Of a DNA stretch of 64,000 bases, positions 42,781-52,957 are shown piece by piece. How positions within the stretch are numbered: the stretch's first letter is position 1; each line of letters opens with the position of its first letter. The notes beneath the pieces are model-generated. The model had not been told where the DNA came from and ran no database searches. It was given only the letters and a program-made list of their open reading frames with translations. Source of the DNA: Chrysophaeum taylorii (lineage: Eukaryota; Sar; Pelagophyceae; Pelagomonadales; Pelagomonadaceae). The stretch is taken from the NCBI GenBank assembly GCA_029834535.1, contig JAQMWT010000013.1, forward strand, positions 1 through 64,000. Reading direction: 5' to 3'. A program made the translations under genes and the position numbers.

Positions 42781-43457
42781 AAGCCTAAAAGCCTATTGCG
42801 CATCGAGCGGAACGAAATAATGATATTACAACCCTACGTCCAGCATTCCCAAGCTCAAAGCGCCAGATGACATTGCGCAGTAAATAGAGATCGATCTCGT
42901 AGAAAGTGCGAGGATGCGCGCCTCAGCTTGAAACGAGCGGGACAAAAAGGAGGCTGGAGTATTTTTTGTTTTCTGGACTGCCCGATTGTCATCTTACTTT
43001 GCGTATTTCGTTTTCTCAACGGCAAAACTCGTATCTTGGCGTCAAGAAACGGCAAGGAGCACGGCACTGTCATGGAAGGATATCTGCCGATTGCCGCATC
43101 TTGCTGCACTCACGGATGGATCCCCTTCCGCAAGTGCACGCTGCGTGCGCGGACCGACAGTTGCAGGAAGCGGTGATGCACTTTGGAGTGAACGTGTTGA
43201 ATTGGATAGGGCTCGGGCGTTAGGTATCACGTCGCTTGAATGTTGATGATAACCTTTCCTTCACGTCGACTTTCTTTTCCCTTTCTTCAAGTGAGCAGTT
43301 ACGGCATTTGTTTCATTTTATTAGACTAAATACCTGCCGAAATACGGAAGCTTAATTGAACGGCAGTAAGCGTCAAGATGCATGCTTTGCTTGTTGCCGT
43401 TCAAGACGCACAAAGATGAACCAAGAGGTTATCAATATATTGGGAGGAAACTAGGCG
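42781..43457. other. Intergenic, nothing recognised
   Basis: Three overlapping plus-strand frames (42906-43246) are open, none with a motif. Confidence 0.45.
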
Positions 43458-43482
43458 TCTCTCTCTCTCTCTCTCTCTCTCC
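43458..43482. repeat. (CT)n microsatellite
   Basis: Twelve CT units. Confidence 0.95.
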
Positions 43483-43763
43483 TACAAGGGGTCGCTCGAA
43501 ATCGATGCGTCCTTCACAAAGCGAAGGTTGAGGCCGACACTCTGCGTGAGACAGCGACCCTGACCGTCGTGGGAGCTTACCCGACACCCCCCGCAGCTGT
43601 TCCAAAAGGCCGGGCGTCGCGCGACTGCGATTCGGCCGAGCTCGGGCTCGCCGCGTCGGCCGTGTTGTTGAGCCCAACACTTCGGAGGCTCTGTGAGAGC
43701 TCGGGACGGCAGGCAGGAGGTGACCGGCGATGTCGATTCGACACGTGGGGTCACAGGCGAGCC

Positions 43764-44148
43764 ATGACCGACAGTTCCGAGCGTGGCGACGACGGTGGCG
43801 CGGCTGCTGGCGCGGGTACCGCAGTACGGATCGAGACCCGGACGACGTCCATTTCTCAGGAGGCGAAGGACGCACTGAACTCCGTACTTTGCGCGCGCAG
43901 CCGCAGGCTGGAAGTCGCAGAGTTTACCTCGGGCGAATTCCGGCTCTGAACTCGACGCGAACATCAAAAAGTTTGGGCTGAAGGCGGACGAGGCGTCGCG
44001 GGAGCTGCAGAACTTCCTCTTTTTTTTCCTTCGCAGGGAGAAGATTGTCGCCGTCTTCTCCGCTGACCCGGAAACGCTGACGCCAGCCCTTCCTGGCCGC
44101 ATTGGTGGTGCTAAACGCGCCGTTGACCACATCCTCGAAGTTTATTAG
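43764..44148 (+). CDS. Small hypothetical gene, probably spliced
   Basis: From the ATG at 43764 the frame reads MTDSSERGDDGGAAAGAGTA then SISQEAKDALNSVLCARSRR, and meets a stop at 43947. A second frame from about 43940 reads SELDANIKKFGLKADEASRE and later EKIVAVFSADPETLTPALPG, ending at a tag at 44146. A pyrimidine tract followed by cgcag at 44026-44038 looks like a 3' splice site. Either a small intron links the pieces or the gene is broken. No family recognised. Confidence 0.35.
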
Positions 44149-44156
44149 GCGAGTAC

Positions 44157-44930
44157 TTACTGCACTGAGTTGCCCTGGTCGCCAGCACCCAGAGGTAGGT
44201 GGTAGAGAAGTGCGGTTGAGATCCGGTCGCCGACCGCAACAACATGTTGTGTGGTGAGCGGAGTGTGGCCTGGTCCGGCTGGAAGAGTACGCCCCAGGCT
44301 GTCAGTCAACATGGACGCCTCGTCACCATCGTCGTCTTCGGCACCGCGTCGCCGCAGCTCGTCGCCCAGCGCTGGCATCGAGTACCACCAGTCCCGCGCC
44401 GACTCCGGCAGCGCCAGGACGAGCCGCACGACTATCGACTCGTCGTGCGAGGGCCGCGGCAGGCGGCTAGGGGCGGCCTCCTGGGTGGGGCACACTACCT
44501 TGCGAAGCTCCGGCAGCTCCTTCGTCTCGATGAGCCAGCGCACCGCATCCGCGAATTCAGTCGCGGTGCCGCAGCGTCGCGCCGCGTCCACGTTCCGCAG
44601 CAGCCGCTCCAATTCCGCACGCACCCCCTCGATATCGCCGTCCATGTACGAGTCCATGTACGAGTCGGTGTCCCGCTGGTGGAGCACGTCGGACCCGGTG
44701 TCCCAGCGGCGCACGACCGCCATCTCGACGGCGGCGTACTGCTCGGATGGCGTGAGCGCGCATGTTGTGGCACCGGCGACAAACACGTAATACATGTCTG
44801 CCCTGCCATAGATGTTGCGAACGCCCCAATGCGACTCGGTGCTGACGTAGATGCCCTGTCTGGCGAGAGCTGCCACCACCGTCTTGCTCAACAGCTTGTC
44901 GTACCACCAGGAGCAAGGGGTCTGCCTGCA
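44157..44930 (-). CDS. Hypothetical protein, likely 3' exon of a spliced gene
   Basis: A minus-strand frame open from about 44930 to a stop at 44157. It reads TPCSWWYDKLLSKTVVAALA, then GIYVSTESHWGVRNIYGRAD, and ends GDQGNSVQ. There is no ATG until residue 33 of the segment from 44891, but the open frame is preceded by ttgattttgcag at 44929-44940 (minus strand), a good 3' splice site, so this is probably an exon with its start further upstream; the frames at 45075-45412 are candidates for the first exon. A YMDSYMD tandem and a helical stretch (GVRAELERLLRNVDAARRCG) are visible. It is convergent with the gene at 43764. Function unknown. Confidence 0.4.
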   Translation of the reverse strand, partial: CRQTPCSWWYDKLLSKTVVAALARQGIYVSTESHWGVRNIYGRADMYYVFVAGATTCALTPSEQYAAVEMAVVRRWDTGSDVLHQRDTDSYMDSYMDGDIEGVRAELERLLRNVDAARRCGTATEFADAVRWLIETKELPELRKVVCPTQEAAPSRLPRPSHDESIVVRLVLALPESARDWWYSMPALGDELRRRGAEDDDGDEASMLTDSLGRTLPAGPGHTPLTTQHVVAVGDRISTALLYHLPLGAGDQGNSVQ

Positions 44931-45074
44931 AAATCAAGAGGCTCATGATGTATGGTAACACGAAAGTCACGCGCTCAGAGCCAACAGGCCGCGGACTCGG
45001 GTAGCACAGGCGACTGGTAGATTAATCGAAGGAAACAGCACAACCGATACAATGGAGCTTCTCATACAGCGAAG

Positions 45075-45412
45075 TCATGACCGAAATCTGGTCTGACGCG
45101 CGGTATAGTCCCCAAAACATATGAACGACACACAGACATCGCCAGGCCAAAATAAAATGTCGATCCCGAGCCGGCACGACGGATTAGGATCACCTCTGAC
45201 ACGACCTCGGTCGACAAACAGACTTCGTACGCACCAAGCACGTTGAGCCGGGTTCTGAAATAAGTTGCGGAGGTAGGTCGGGTCGTCGACGGACGCGTCG
45301 TCACTCGCCGCGGCCTCGTGGGTCCGCGGACCCGCCCGGTCTCGAGAGCGTTCTGCAGGCCTCCGTTTTTTTCGTCTTTGGTCCACTCGAGGGTTTCACG
45401 AGTTGTGGACAC
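45075..45412 (-). CDS. Possible first exon of the 44157 gene
   Basis: Two overlapping minus-strand frames are open here; the one reading AAASDDASVDDPTYLRNLFQ with NPAQRAWC has the more protein-like composition. A donor-like ggtgcgta follows near 45235. Whether it joins the exon at 44157-44930 cannot be settled without transcripts. Confidence 0.25.
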
Positions 45413-46399
45413 CTAGGAGAGTGTTGATGAACTTTGTGTTTTCAACGGACATAATCCGTCGTGGCTCCTGACAACGGGGCTCCACGGCGACGAGACTGGT
45501 AGCACGTCGCGCGCACACTGCAGGGCGCAGCAGCGACCTTGTCGGCTGCGTCGCGTGCTGAAGATGTCGCAGGAGAGGGTCCAGCGATCACGCAGTGGTC
45601 ATGGTCTCATAACTTCCTAGGAACGCTGTTCTCTGGTTACGTATGGCGGTGATCAACGTCAGTAACTGTAATCGCGTTGTATATCCGCAGCGCACGGAAG
45701 CCCGAGACTCATTGAGGCCTCGCGGTCCTCACGGGTGACATCATCGCCTTTGGCGTCTGCGAACCATCTCGCGTGTCGTTCTGGTGATTGGTCGAAGCCG
45801 GTATCGAATGTCAGACGGCTCCCGGCGACCAGAGGACACCGAACGCCTTTCGAAATGAGTCTTCGCTTGGCCGATGATGTTCCGGACCCGCATCAACTCG
45901 GACGGGGCGTGGTAACCGCTGCTCGGAGACTTTCTTGACCGCGATCCGTTCGACGCGGCGACGTCGAGGGACTTCGAGCTTCGATCTCCGGAGCTGATAC
46001 GCGGTCCATTATTATTCCCCCTTGAGCTCTCGCTATCACCCAATATGGACAGTCTTCGTGCGTTACCCGGGCTACCGTTGATCACCAAGTACACTGCGGA
46101 CCTGTAAATCGTTGCGCACGTCGAACATATCTTCTTCTTCCATAGCTATGATGACGACCGCAGGTTGTCGTGTAGCCACGAAATTGTAGATCCGAAGCTC
46201 GCGCTTGTGATGGCCAATCGATATCTCGTCGCACTGGCGGTCGACGATTCGAGTAAACAGCGAAGAACGCCGCCCAATTTCCCCGGCTCATAGGATGGGA
46301 TTGTGGATGCTGGTGTCGCATGCAGTCGGAACCAGTGACGATGCTCAAGCAAGCACGGCAAAGCGCGAGCGAACAGTCCCGTGCGCAGTGACGAGGGCG
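45413..46399. other. Intergenic, no convincing gene
   Basis: Frames of 60-117 codons exist on both strands, with Arg/Ser-rich composition and no motifs. Confidence 0.45.
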
Positions 46400-46476
46400 A
46401 CGGTAGCCATAGCTCCTCGCACACTACGGTAGCCATAGCTCCTCGCACACTACGGTAGCCATAGCTCCTCGCACGC
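46400..46476. repeat. Three copies of a 26-bp tandem repeat
   Basis: The unit starts acggtagccatagctcctcg and has period 26; copies begin at 46400, 46426 and 46452, the last diverging at its end. The core tagccatagctcc also appears once more near 46141 in part (catagct). Confidence 0.85.
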
Positions 46477-47052
46477 TGCCGGTATTATTATTACGTACGT
46501 GGGTCCCGGAAGCGCGATCGACGAGTCAGACAGAGAGCTGCGCGCGCGTCGACAGGCTCGACGTCGTCGTCGTCGTCGTCGGCGGCGGCTATGTGCTGCT
46601 GCTGCCCGCCCGCCCGCCCGCCCGGGCGCCCACCTGATTAGGCGTGAGACACGCGAGGTGCTCGCCTGGTGCTGCACGGCGTGGCGTGTTCTCCAGACTA
46701 CTAGGCGGTGTTCGTGAGTGCCGTTGTTTCGAAACGGCAGATCGATGGAAAAGGAGAACGACGCACTTCTAGCCATATTCTTCTTAAACAAGGGCGTTCG
46801 CGAGACGGAGTGGTTGCGTGTGCAGCGGGGCGGTCTGCTCGCATTTCCGCGGGTGCGAAGCGGCTTCTTTTCTTTCGAGTTGACGATGGACATGGCACCA
46901 CGAGCAACCCAATTGCCACCGTAACGCCGTCGGCTTTGAAGGATGGAGAAAGCTCCGAACAAAAAAGCGAGGGTGCCACGAAGGTTACGAGCGGAGGCGG
47001 AAGTCGTAGTAGGAGACGACAGTTATCTACGGCGCGGCGATCTCTTTGCGGG
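46477..47052. other. Intergenic, low-complexity patches
   Basis: (CGT)n at about 46561-46580 and (GCCC)n at about 46602-46624. The remainder is probably the 3' flank of the minus-strand gene that follows. Confidence 0.45.
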
Positions 47053-47787
47053 TTAAGGCCTGCGCGCAAAGATGCTTCGGAAGAAGCATGCGAGGACGCG
47101 GGACCTTTGCCTCAAGAAGCGAGCGACGCCACCGACGACGCGCCAAACGACGTTGCGACTTTGGGGGAGCGCGGCTCGCTGCGGCGCGGCGAAGGGGTCG
47201 CCCGACCAGGCAGCGCGAGCCATCGCCGGCGCCGGGGCGCGCTGGATGTCTGGAAGCACGGCGGCGACGAGCTCGAGTCGCGCCTTGGCAGCAAGCTCTG
47301 CGGCCGTCGGCGGAGCCTTGGCTCGCGCCGGAGACGCGAAGATCGAGCCAGACCAAGACGCGCGCTCGCCGCGCGGGTCGACGGAAACGCGCGCCGGGAT
47401 GCGCAGCGACGGGGGCCACGATGTGGCTCGGAAAGCGTCGCCAGACCACACGGCCTTGGTGAGTACGAAAGGAACCCGCGGTTCGTCGACAACGACCGCC
47501 TGGACCTCCTCGGGTTCGTCGACGACGACCACCGGGACCTCCTTGGGCTCGTCGATGACGACCACCGGAGGCGGGGCTCCCGTCGGTTCGGGCTCAACCG
47601 GCTCGGCGATCGTGGCCCCCTTATTGCCGCTGCTGATGGCGACGAGGATAGCGGCGACGACAGCCCCACCAACCACGAGCCCCGGGTCAACCAATGCCTC
47701 CCGTCGCGTCGGGGTCGCCCCGGGGGGCGGTGCCACGTGGAACGACCACCCGCATCCCAACACCAGGCTCAACACCACCGCCTGCAT
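47053..47787 (-). CDS. Probable plastid-targeted membrane protein with WSG repeats (244 aa)
   Basis: The ATG at 47787 gives MQAVVLSLVLGCGWSFHVAP: a short hydrophobic leader ending at Ser15-Phe16, then a Pro/Thr/Arg segment, as in signal-plus-transit presequences of algae with secondary red plastids. One membrane helix follows (about 36-52, GLVVGGAVVAAILVAIS). Next come three Val/Asp/Glu/Pro repeats (VVVIDEP, VVVVDEP, VVVDEPR; about 74-105) and three motifs AVWSGDAF, ASWSGSIF, AAWSGDPF spread over the C-terminal half, which ends in a basic tail. No catalytic domain is recognised. It lies 61 bp downstream of the IQ-protein stop, on the same strand. The long plus-strand frame over it (46708-47847) is treated as a shadow. 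Confidence 0.65.
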   Translation of the reverse strand: MQAVVLSLVLGCGWSFHVAPPPGATPTRREALVDPGLVVGGAVVAAILVAISSGNKGATIAEPVEPEPTGAPPPVVVIDEPKEVPVVVVDEPEEVQAVVVDEPRVPFVLTKAVWSGDAFRATSWPPSLRIPARVSVDPRGERASWSGSIFASPARAKAPPTAAELAAKARLELVAAVLPDIQRAPAPAMARAAWSGDPFAAPQRAALPQSRNVVWRVVGGVARFLRQRSRVLACFFRSIFARRP

Positions 47788-47848
47788 CGTCGTCGACGTT
47801 CAAGCGATGAGGTGGCTCAACATCAACAACGGATCCTTCTCCCGTAAA

Positions 47849-50800
47849 TTAACGGCAGGAAGATTCCAAGTCATAATCTTCGGAGGAGTCGTCGTCGTCC
47901 TCCTCGTCGTCGTCGTCGTCGTCCTCCTCGTCGTCGTCGTCGTCGTCCTCCTCGTCGTCGTCGTCGTCGTCGGGGTGGCGTCGCCGACGGCGTTCCTGAC
48001 GCTTCTCGTACTTGGACTTGGGCTTGGGGACGTAGGGCTCGAGGTCACACTTGTCGCGGGTCGCGCTTTTGGCGATGAGGACGCAGGTCGCGAGGCCACC
48101 GTCGTGGCGACGCTCGAGAACGATCCGTCGTAGCCGAGTCCCGCTCTCGTCCTCGACGACGTCTCCGTCCACGAAGTCGTACGCTGCACCCACGCCGAGC
48201 TCGTTGAGCTCGCGCCACAGCGCCCGCCGGACGCACTCGCGCGCCTCGTCGACAGGGATCCGAAGGTCGACGTCGACGACGCCGACCGTCCGCGGCTCTG
48301 TCAACTCGCCCCCGACGGGGCAAAGGTCCACGGCGACCGGGACTTTTTTGTTGCTCTCGTCCCACCGCTTGTAGTGGTCGAGGCGAGCGGCGCGGCCCTC
48401 GAGATAGATCTCGTACTCGTTGCGCGCGACGCGCGCCGGCAACGTCGCGAGCGTCGAAGCGAGCCACCGCGCCTTGAGCAACGTCTCGAGGAGACCGAGT
48501 CCCCGCTCGCCGTCGAACGGACGCACGAGGGACTGCGATCGTGCGGCGCACGCGACGCGCTGGCGCTCCGCGCGCCGCAACAGTGCGCGCTGGGCGTCCG
48601 AGCCCTCGTCGACCTTGGAAGCGAGCAGCTCCAGCTGCCGCCGTAGCGCACAGCGCGCCGCTATCTCCACTTTGACAGGCATCTGAACAAGGACACTCGC
48701 ACGGATAGTGTCGGCGACCAAGTCCAGTACCGCGCCGAGCGGCCGCTTGCGCGGGTATCGCCGCGCCGTCGCGTCGGCCGCCGTCTCGTGCGTCCACGTC
48801 GCGTTTAGCCGGAGCTTGTCGAGGTCAGCGGGGTCAAACGTCCATGTAGGCAGTGGCGGCAGCGTCTTCGAGTCGTCGTCGTCGTCGTCTTCTGCGAGGG
48901 TGATGGCGCGCACGAACATCACGGCGGCGCGCCGCAGCTGCAACGCGATCGAATCACTTAGATTCGGGCGCCCGTGGTTGTTGACGACGCGGAAACTCCT
49001 CCCGCAATCACCCACGCTCACGCGAATGCGATCGCCCGGCTTGACGACGGGCCTATTCGACAGCGAAAAATCGCCGGACGAGGAAGCCACGGTCGCGAAT
49101 GACGAGTTGCGCTCGACCGACAGCGTCAGACCTTCTACCGCGTGACCAGCGCGCCTCACCTCGCGCACGTGCTGCCAGAATCGACGCGGGCCGAGCCGTG
49201 CAGCCCTGGCGCGGACGATCTCGTCGAGTCTTCGGTCGACGCGATCTACGACGCCTTTCCATCTTTCGTACTCTTGTCGCCGCTGGCGCATTGTCGCGCG
49301 CGAGTCCTCGACTGGCTCGTTGGCTGATCGAGCATTCCGGTAACGTTGTTGCGCTCGCTCGAATCGCCGGCGCGCGCGGGAGGCGACCACTCTTGCGCCG
49401 GCGCGCTCGACGACTACCCGTATCGTCGCTCCGAGGAAACCGAGCAGGTCGCGCGTCGAGGGGCGACCGTGGGTCTGGACGTGCGCGCGCTGCTCGCGAC
49501 GGCGTGCGGCGAATTCGGTCCATTTGCCGAGAACGACGTCGCGCAGGCTTGGACGCGCCCAAAACGGGACGCTCTTAAGAACGGCCTCGACGTCAGTGTC
49601 GCTCGAGAGGAGCGGCGCGAAGCCGAAGAATTCCACGAGGTGATAGAGCGGGTGGCTTCTGACTTTGTTGTCGACGGCTCGTTGCGCGAGCCACGCCCGT
49701 CGCTCCTCGAGGAAGGCGAGCAATTTTGTGCGACATATCGCGCCTCGTGCGACGCGCTGGATTTTTCGTACTTTTTCCTGCGCTACCTGTTGCCGCACGA
49801 GCACCTCGCGCGCGGCGTGTTCGCGCTCGAGCGTTTCGCGACGTTTTTCATTCTCGAGCCGTTCGTACTGATCCTTGACGACGCGCGGCACGTATGGCAC
49901 TTCTCGCCGCGCGTCGTCGTCGACGTCGGGGCGCGTCGTTACGCAACGTCGGCATAGGCGCACCCCTTCTTCGTCGACAGCGGTTCTGGCGGCAAACTCG
50001 TGGCACTCGTCGCAGTGCGGTACGAGCTCCTCGTAGGTGTGGGTCTGCAACGATCCCCAGGCGTGCTGGTCGAAGAAGCACGTGTCGCAGTAATCGTCCT
50101 TGCACTGGTGGCACCGCTTCGTCCCGACCTGAAACCGACACTGCACGCACACTTCGACCTGCAAAAATGCGTGCTGCACCCGCTTCCCGCCGCGACGCAT
50201 GCGCGCGTGCGTCTCGGTTTTACATTGCTCACACGACAGCATTTCGCACTCGATGCAAAACGTCGTCACCGAGCGTTTGTCGCACGTTGCGCAACGCACC
50301 TCAAAAAGACGGTCGGGGGGCGGCATGGCGACGGGATTCGGCACGTCAAGCCATCCCAAGACCTTGGGTTTCTCCCAGACGGCGGCGTGGGTCCGCGGGT
50401 TGTACCAAAACTCGCGGCCGAGCTCGTCGTCGATCAGTTTCTCGTAGAGTCCTCGCGCCACGCGTGCCGCCGCGAAGCGCCCCGCCACGCCACGACGACG
50501 GCGCTGGAGGATCTCGACCGCACGGAGGCGCCGCAACTCGTCGAGGCGCGCGAGGAAGTCCAGGCGTTTGGCCGCAACGAATCGACGAGCGAAGCGCGCG
50601 CGCCACGCGCGCGTTATGTTTGTGACCATCTCCGCGAGACGTGCGTCAGCGCGGCCACCGTACGCGTGCGGACCAAGCTCTTCGACGATCCCGACGCCGG
50701 TCTTGGATTTCAGGAGCCAGTGCCGGACCAAGGTGGAGAAATGCTCGTCCGTGGCGCCGGAATCAGCACCACTGCCAAAGACGTGGGCAGCAAGCGAACG

Positions 50801-52957
50801 TGTAGCGACGAGAAAATCTTTGTAGTGGAGGTGACTCTCGACGACGTCGTTGATCTTGGATCGCGCTTTCATGAAGATAAGTTCGACGTCGGTCATCGTT
50901 AGAGCTACGCCGCCGCCCTTGTTCATCGCCCCAGACCTTTTTTGCTTCGTGGTCACCAAGCCAGGCGTCTCTTTGGCCAGGCGACAAAAATTACCGACGC
51001 CAAGCCGCTTCGCGTTGCCTTTGTGCCCGTAGGCGCAGTAAAAGGCGAAGAGCCGCTGCAGCTCCGAGGCGTGCGCGGTGTCCAGGACTGTCGCTTGAAG
51101 CACCACCTGGCGCTGAATTTCGCGCTCGCGTGTGCGCTCGTACATGAGTTTGCCGGCGAGCGCCTGCTCGGCTATTCGCCTTGCCGTTACCACGAGCCGG
51201 CAGACTCGCAATGCCGCGGCGACAGCACGCACGCGAGGATTGAGCCCGCGCGCGATGACCACCATTAGGTGCCGCTTTGTCGCGTATTGTCGCAAAGCGG
51301 TTCTCCTTCGCCACACCGTTGCAATGCGCGTCGCGCTCCGCGTCTGCAATTGGAATCTCCGACACACGGCGCCAAGCCGCGTCGCGATAACGATTCCCGC
51401 GCCGCGGCGTTTTCGCGCGAGCAGGCGGTACCTCGCCCACGTTTGCAAAAAGCGATGGAAGCGAACGATCTCGTCGGCGCGGCGCTTGTGTTCCGCACGT
51501 CGAAACAACTGCGAGCGTTGGCATCGTTGGAGACGCACAATGCCTTTTTTGAGCGTCCTTCCCGCGAGCGGGTGGAGCCGTAGAAACTTGGTTACCTTGG
51601 CCCGCGCGGCTCGCTCGACGGCCGCCTTGATTTCGCGCGAGTAGGTGCGTCGCAGATAATCGACGGTCGCTTGCGCCGCGTTGATTGCGCGCCGACGATC
51701 CAAGAAGACCCGTGTCTGATACTGCAGCCGGCGCACCGCGCGAAACTCCTCCCGAATTATGGCTATCTTCCACCTCCGGCGCGCGCGCACGCGCTGGCGC
51801 AACGCGCGTCGAAAAAACCAGTTTCGCAATGCCTTGGTGATCTTGTTGGCCCCAACAAAGACCCGGCGCTCGTGACGCGCCTGTACTAACCAGTCGAGCT
51901 GAGCCCACCATTCTTGGATGCGCTGTGCCGCGCCTTGCTGCTCGAAGTTGTACGAGATCGTGCCGCTGATCGTGCAGTATCGCGCGTGGCTCTGGCGCAG
52001 CCGATGCTGTCGCCGTGTCCGGGCTGCAACGCGTTTTGCCGCATTCCGGCGGGCGATTTTCTGAATTTGGGTCGCCGCATACCGTCGCGCGTTGTGCGCG
52101 GCGAGCTCGCGCGAGCAACGCGCTTTCGCCCTCGCGCGCCTCGCGCGCGACTGCACTCGAACAGCCGCTTTGTAGACAAGAATCACGTCGTACACCCGTC
52201 GTCGTAGCCGCCAACGGCACATCGCCTTGCGGATGATCCTCGCCGCCTCCGCCGTCGAACGCATCCGTTCCGACACAGCAACAAAAACCGGCGCGTTAAC
52301 CCGTCGCCGGAGCGCGCGACGTCTTGCGGCGAGCCACCGGCGTGCGACGGCTTGGATGAAAATCGCCGCCTCTGCCTGCTCGGCCGCTCTTCGCACCGCG
52401 CAAAATTCACTCCAAGTGGTCCACGCGTCGAATATTTTTCCGCTCAATCCCACCGTCCAGGCCTCGACGAATCTTCCGAGCAATCTCGCCTCGCGCTCCC
52501 TAGTTCGGTCGGCTTGGTTGTTGTACTCGACCGGCAAAGTCCGCTTTGCCTCCTCCAGTCGCGTCGAGAGCTCGACACTCTCCGCAAATGCCTGATTGGG
52601 CTTTTGTTTACGCGGGGACCACCGGCGGGCGCGACGTTTCGACTCGAAGATCCCCGGCGGTTCGTTTGCTGCGACAATAGCGGCCTCGACGACTCGCACC
52701 CGGCACGCGCGTGCCGTCGCCAGCCGCGGAAGGTGCCTGCTTTGCGCCAGAAGCTGGTAGAGATCCTCTGGAGGGTCCTCGGTCGTCGGTGCTTGTCGAC
52801 GGTGCCGCGGGGGCTTCCTCCAGCGTTTCGCTGGACGCCGCAGAGCTTCGTCGTCCTGCTGGCGACCGGTGCGTCCCAAAAGTTCGTAGACAAGATTCAT
52901 GGGCACGGCCGAGGCCATCGAGAGGACCTCCTCGTGGGCCTCCGACAACAACTCCAT
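47849..52957 (-). CDS. Large IQ-motif / WW / B-box protein (1702 aa)
   Basis: Start at ATG 52957 (MELLSEAHEEVLSMASAVPM); the frame is open further up but has no ATG there. Residues about 180-620 hold many IQ-type motifs (AAIFIQAVARRWLAARRRAL, AATQIQKIARR), expected to bind calmodulin or EF-hand light chains. Residues about 626-735 (FYCAYGHKGN ... MTDVELIFMKARSK ... YKDFLVATRSLA) resemble a p25-alpha/EF-hand-like fold. A WW domain follows (about 840-870, GREFWYNPRTHAAVWEKPK), then two B-box-like zinc fingers (about 876-1000, CATCDKRSVTTFCIECEMLS and CVQCRFQVGTKRCHQC), another IQ (VRKIQRVARGAICR) and helical segments. The C-terminus is a poly-Asp/Glu tail. Such combinations occur in cytoskeletal and flagellar proteins; the role here is inferred. 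Confidence 0.85.
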   Translation of the reverse strand: MELLSEAHEEVLSMASAVPMNLVYELLGRTGRQQDDEALRRPAKRWRKPPRHRRQAPTTEDPPEDLYQLLAQSRHLPRLATARACRVRVVEAAIVAANEPPGIFESKRRARRWSPRKQKPNQAFAESVELSTRLEEAKRTLPVEYNNQADRTREREARLLGRFVEAWTVGLSGKIFDAWTTWSEFCAVRRAAEQAEAAIFIQAVARRWLAARRRALRRRVNAPVFVAVSERMRSTAEAARIIRKAMCRWRLRRRVYDVILVYKAAVRVQSRARRARAKARCSRELAAHNARRYAATQIQKIARRNAAKRVAARTRRQHRLRQSHARYCTISGTISYNFEQQGAAQRIQEWWAQLDWLVQARHERRVFVGANKITKALRNWFFRRALRQRVRARRRWKIAIIREEFRAVRRLQYQTRVFLDRRRAINAAQATVDYLRRTYSREIKAAVERAARAKVTKFLRLHPLAGRTLKKGIVRLQRCQRSQLFRRAEHKRRADEIVRFHRFLQTWARYRLLARKRRGAGIVIATRLGAVCRRFQLQTRSATRIATVWRRRTALRQYATKRHLMVVIARGLNPRVRAVAAALRVCRLVVTARRIAEQALAGKLMYERTREREIQRQVVLQATVLDTAHASELQRLFAFYCAYGHKGNAKRLGVGNFCRLAKETPGLVTTKQKRSGAMNKGGGVALTMTDVELIFMKARSKINDVVESHLHYKDFLVATRSLAAHVFGSGADSGATDEHFSTLVRHWLLKSKTGVGIVEELGPHAYGGRADARLAEMVTNITRAWRARFARRFVAAKRLDFLARLDELRRLRAVEILQRRRRGVAGRFAAARVARGLYEKLIDDELGREFWYNPRTHAAVWEKPKVLGWLDVPNPVAMPPPDRLFEVRCATCDKRSVTTFCIECEMLSCEQCKTETHARMRRGGKRVQHAFLQVEVCVQCRFQVGTKRCHQCKDDYCDTCFFDQHAWGSLQTHTYEELVPHCDECHEFAARTAVDEEGVRLCRRCVTTRPDVDDDARREVPYVPRVVKDQYERLENEKRRETLEREHAAREVLVRQQVAQEKVRKIQRVARGAICRTKLLAFLEERRAWLAQRAVDNKVRSHPLYHLVEFFGFAPLLSSDTDVEAVLKSVPFWARPSLRDVVLGKWTEFAARRREQRAHVQTHGRPSTRDLLGFLGATIRVVVERAGARVVASRARRRFERAQQRYRNARSANEPVEDSRATMRQRRQEYERWKGVVDRVDRRLDEIVRARAARLGPRRFWQHVREVRRAGHAVEGLTLSVERNSSFATVASSSGDFSLSNRPVVKPGDRIRVSVGDCGRSFRVVNNHGRPNLSDSIALQLRRAAVMFVRAITLAEDDDDDDSKTLPPLPTWTFDPADLDKLRLNATWTHETAADATARRYPRKRPLGAVLDLVADTIRASVLVQMPVKVEIAARCALRRQLELLASKVDEGSDAQRALLRRAERQRVACAARSQSLVRPFDGERGLGLLETLLKARWLASTLATLPARVARNEYEIYLEGRAARLDHYKRWDESNKKVPVAVDLCPVGGELTEPRTVGVVDVDLRIPVDEARECVRRALWRELNELGVGAAYDFVDGDVVEDESGTRLRRIVLERRHDGGLATCVLIAKSATRDKCDLEPYVPKPKSKYEKRQERRRRRHPDDDDDDEEDDDDDDEEDDDDDDEEDDDDSSEDYDLESSCR

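Noticed and set aside
46708-47847. Plus-strand 379-codon frame
   Set aside because: It overlaps the minus-strand WSG-repeat protein, which has a leader, membrane helix and internal repeats; the plus-strand peptide is Arg/Asp-rich without features.
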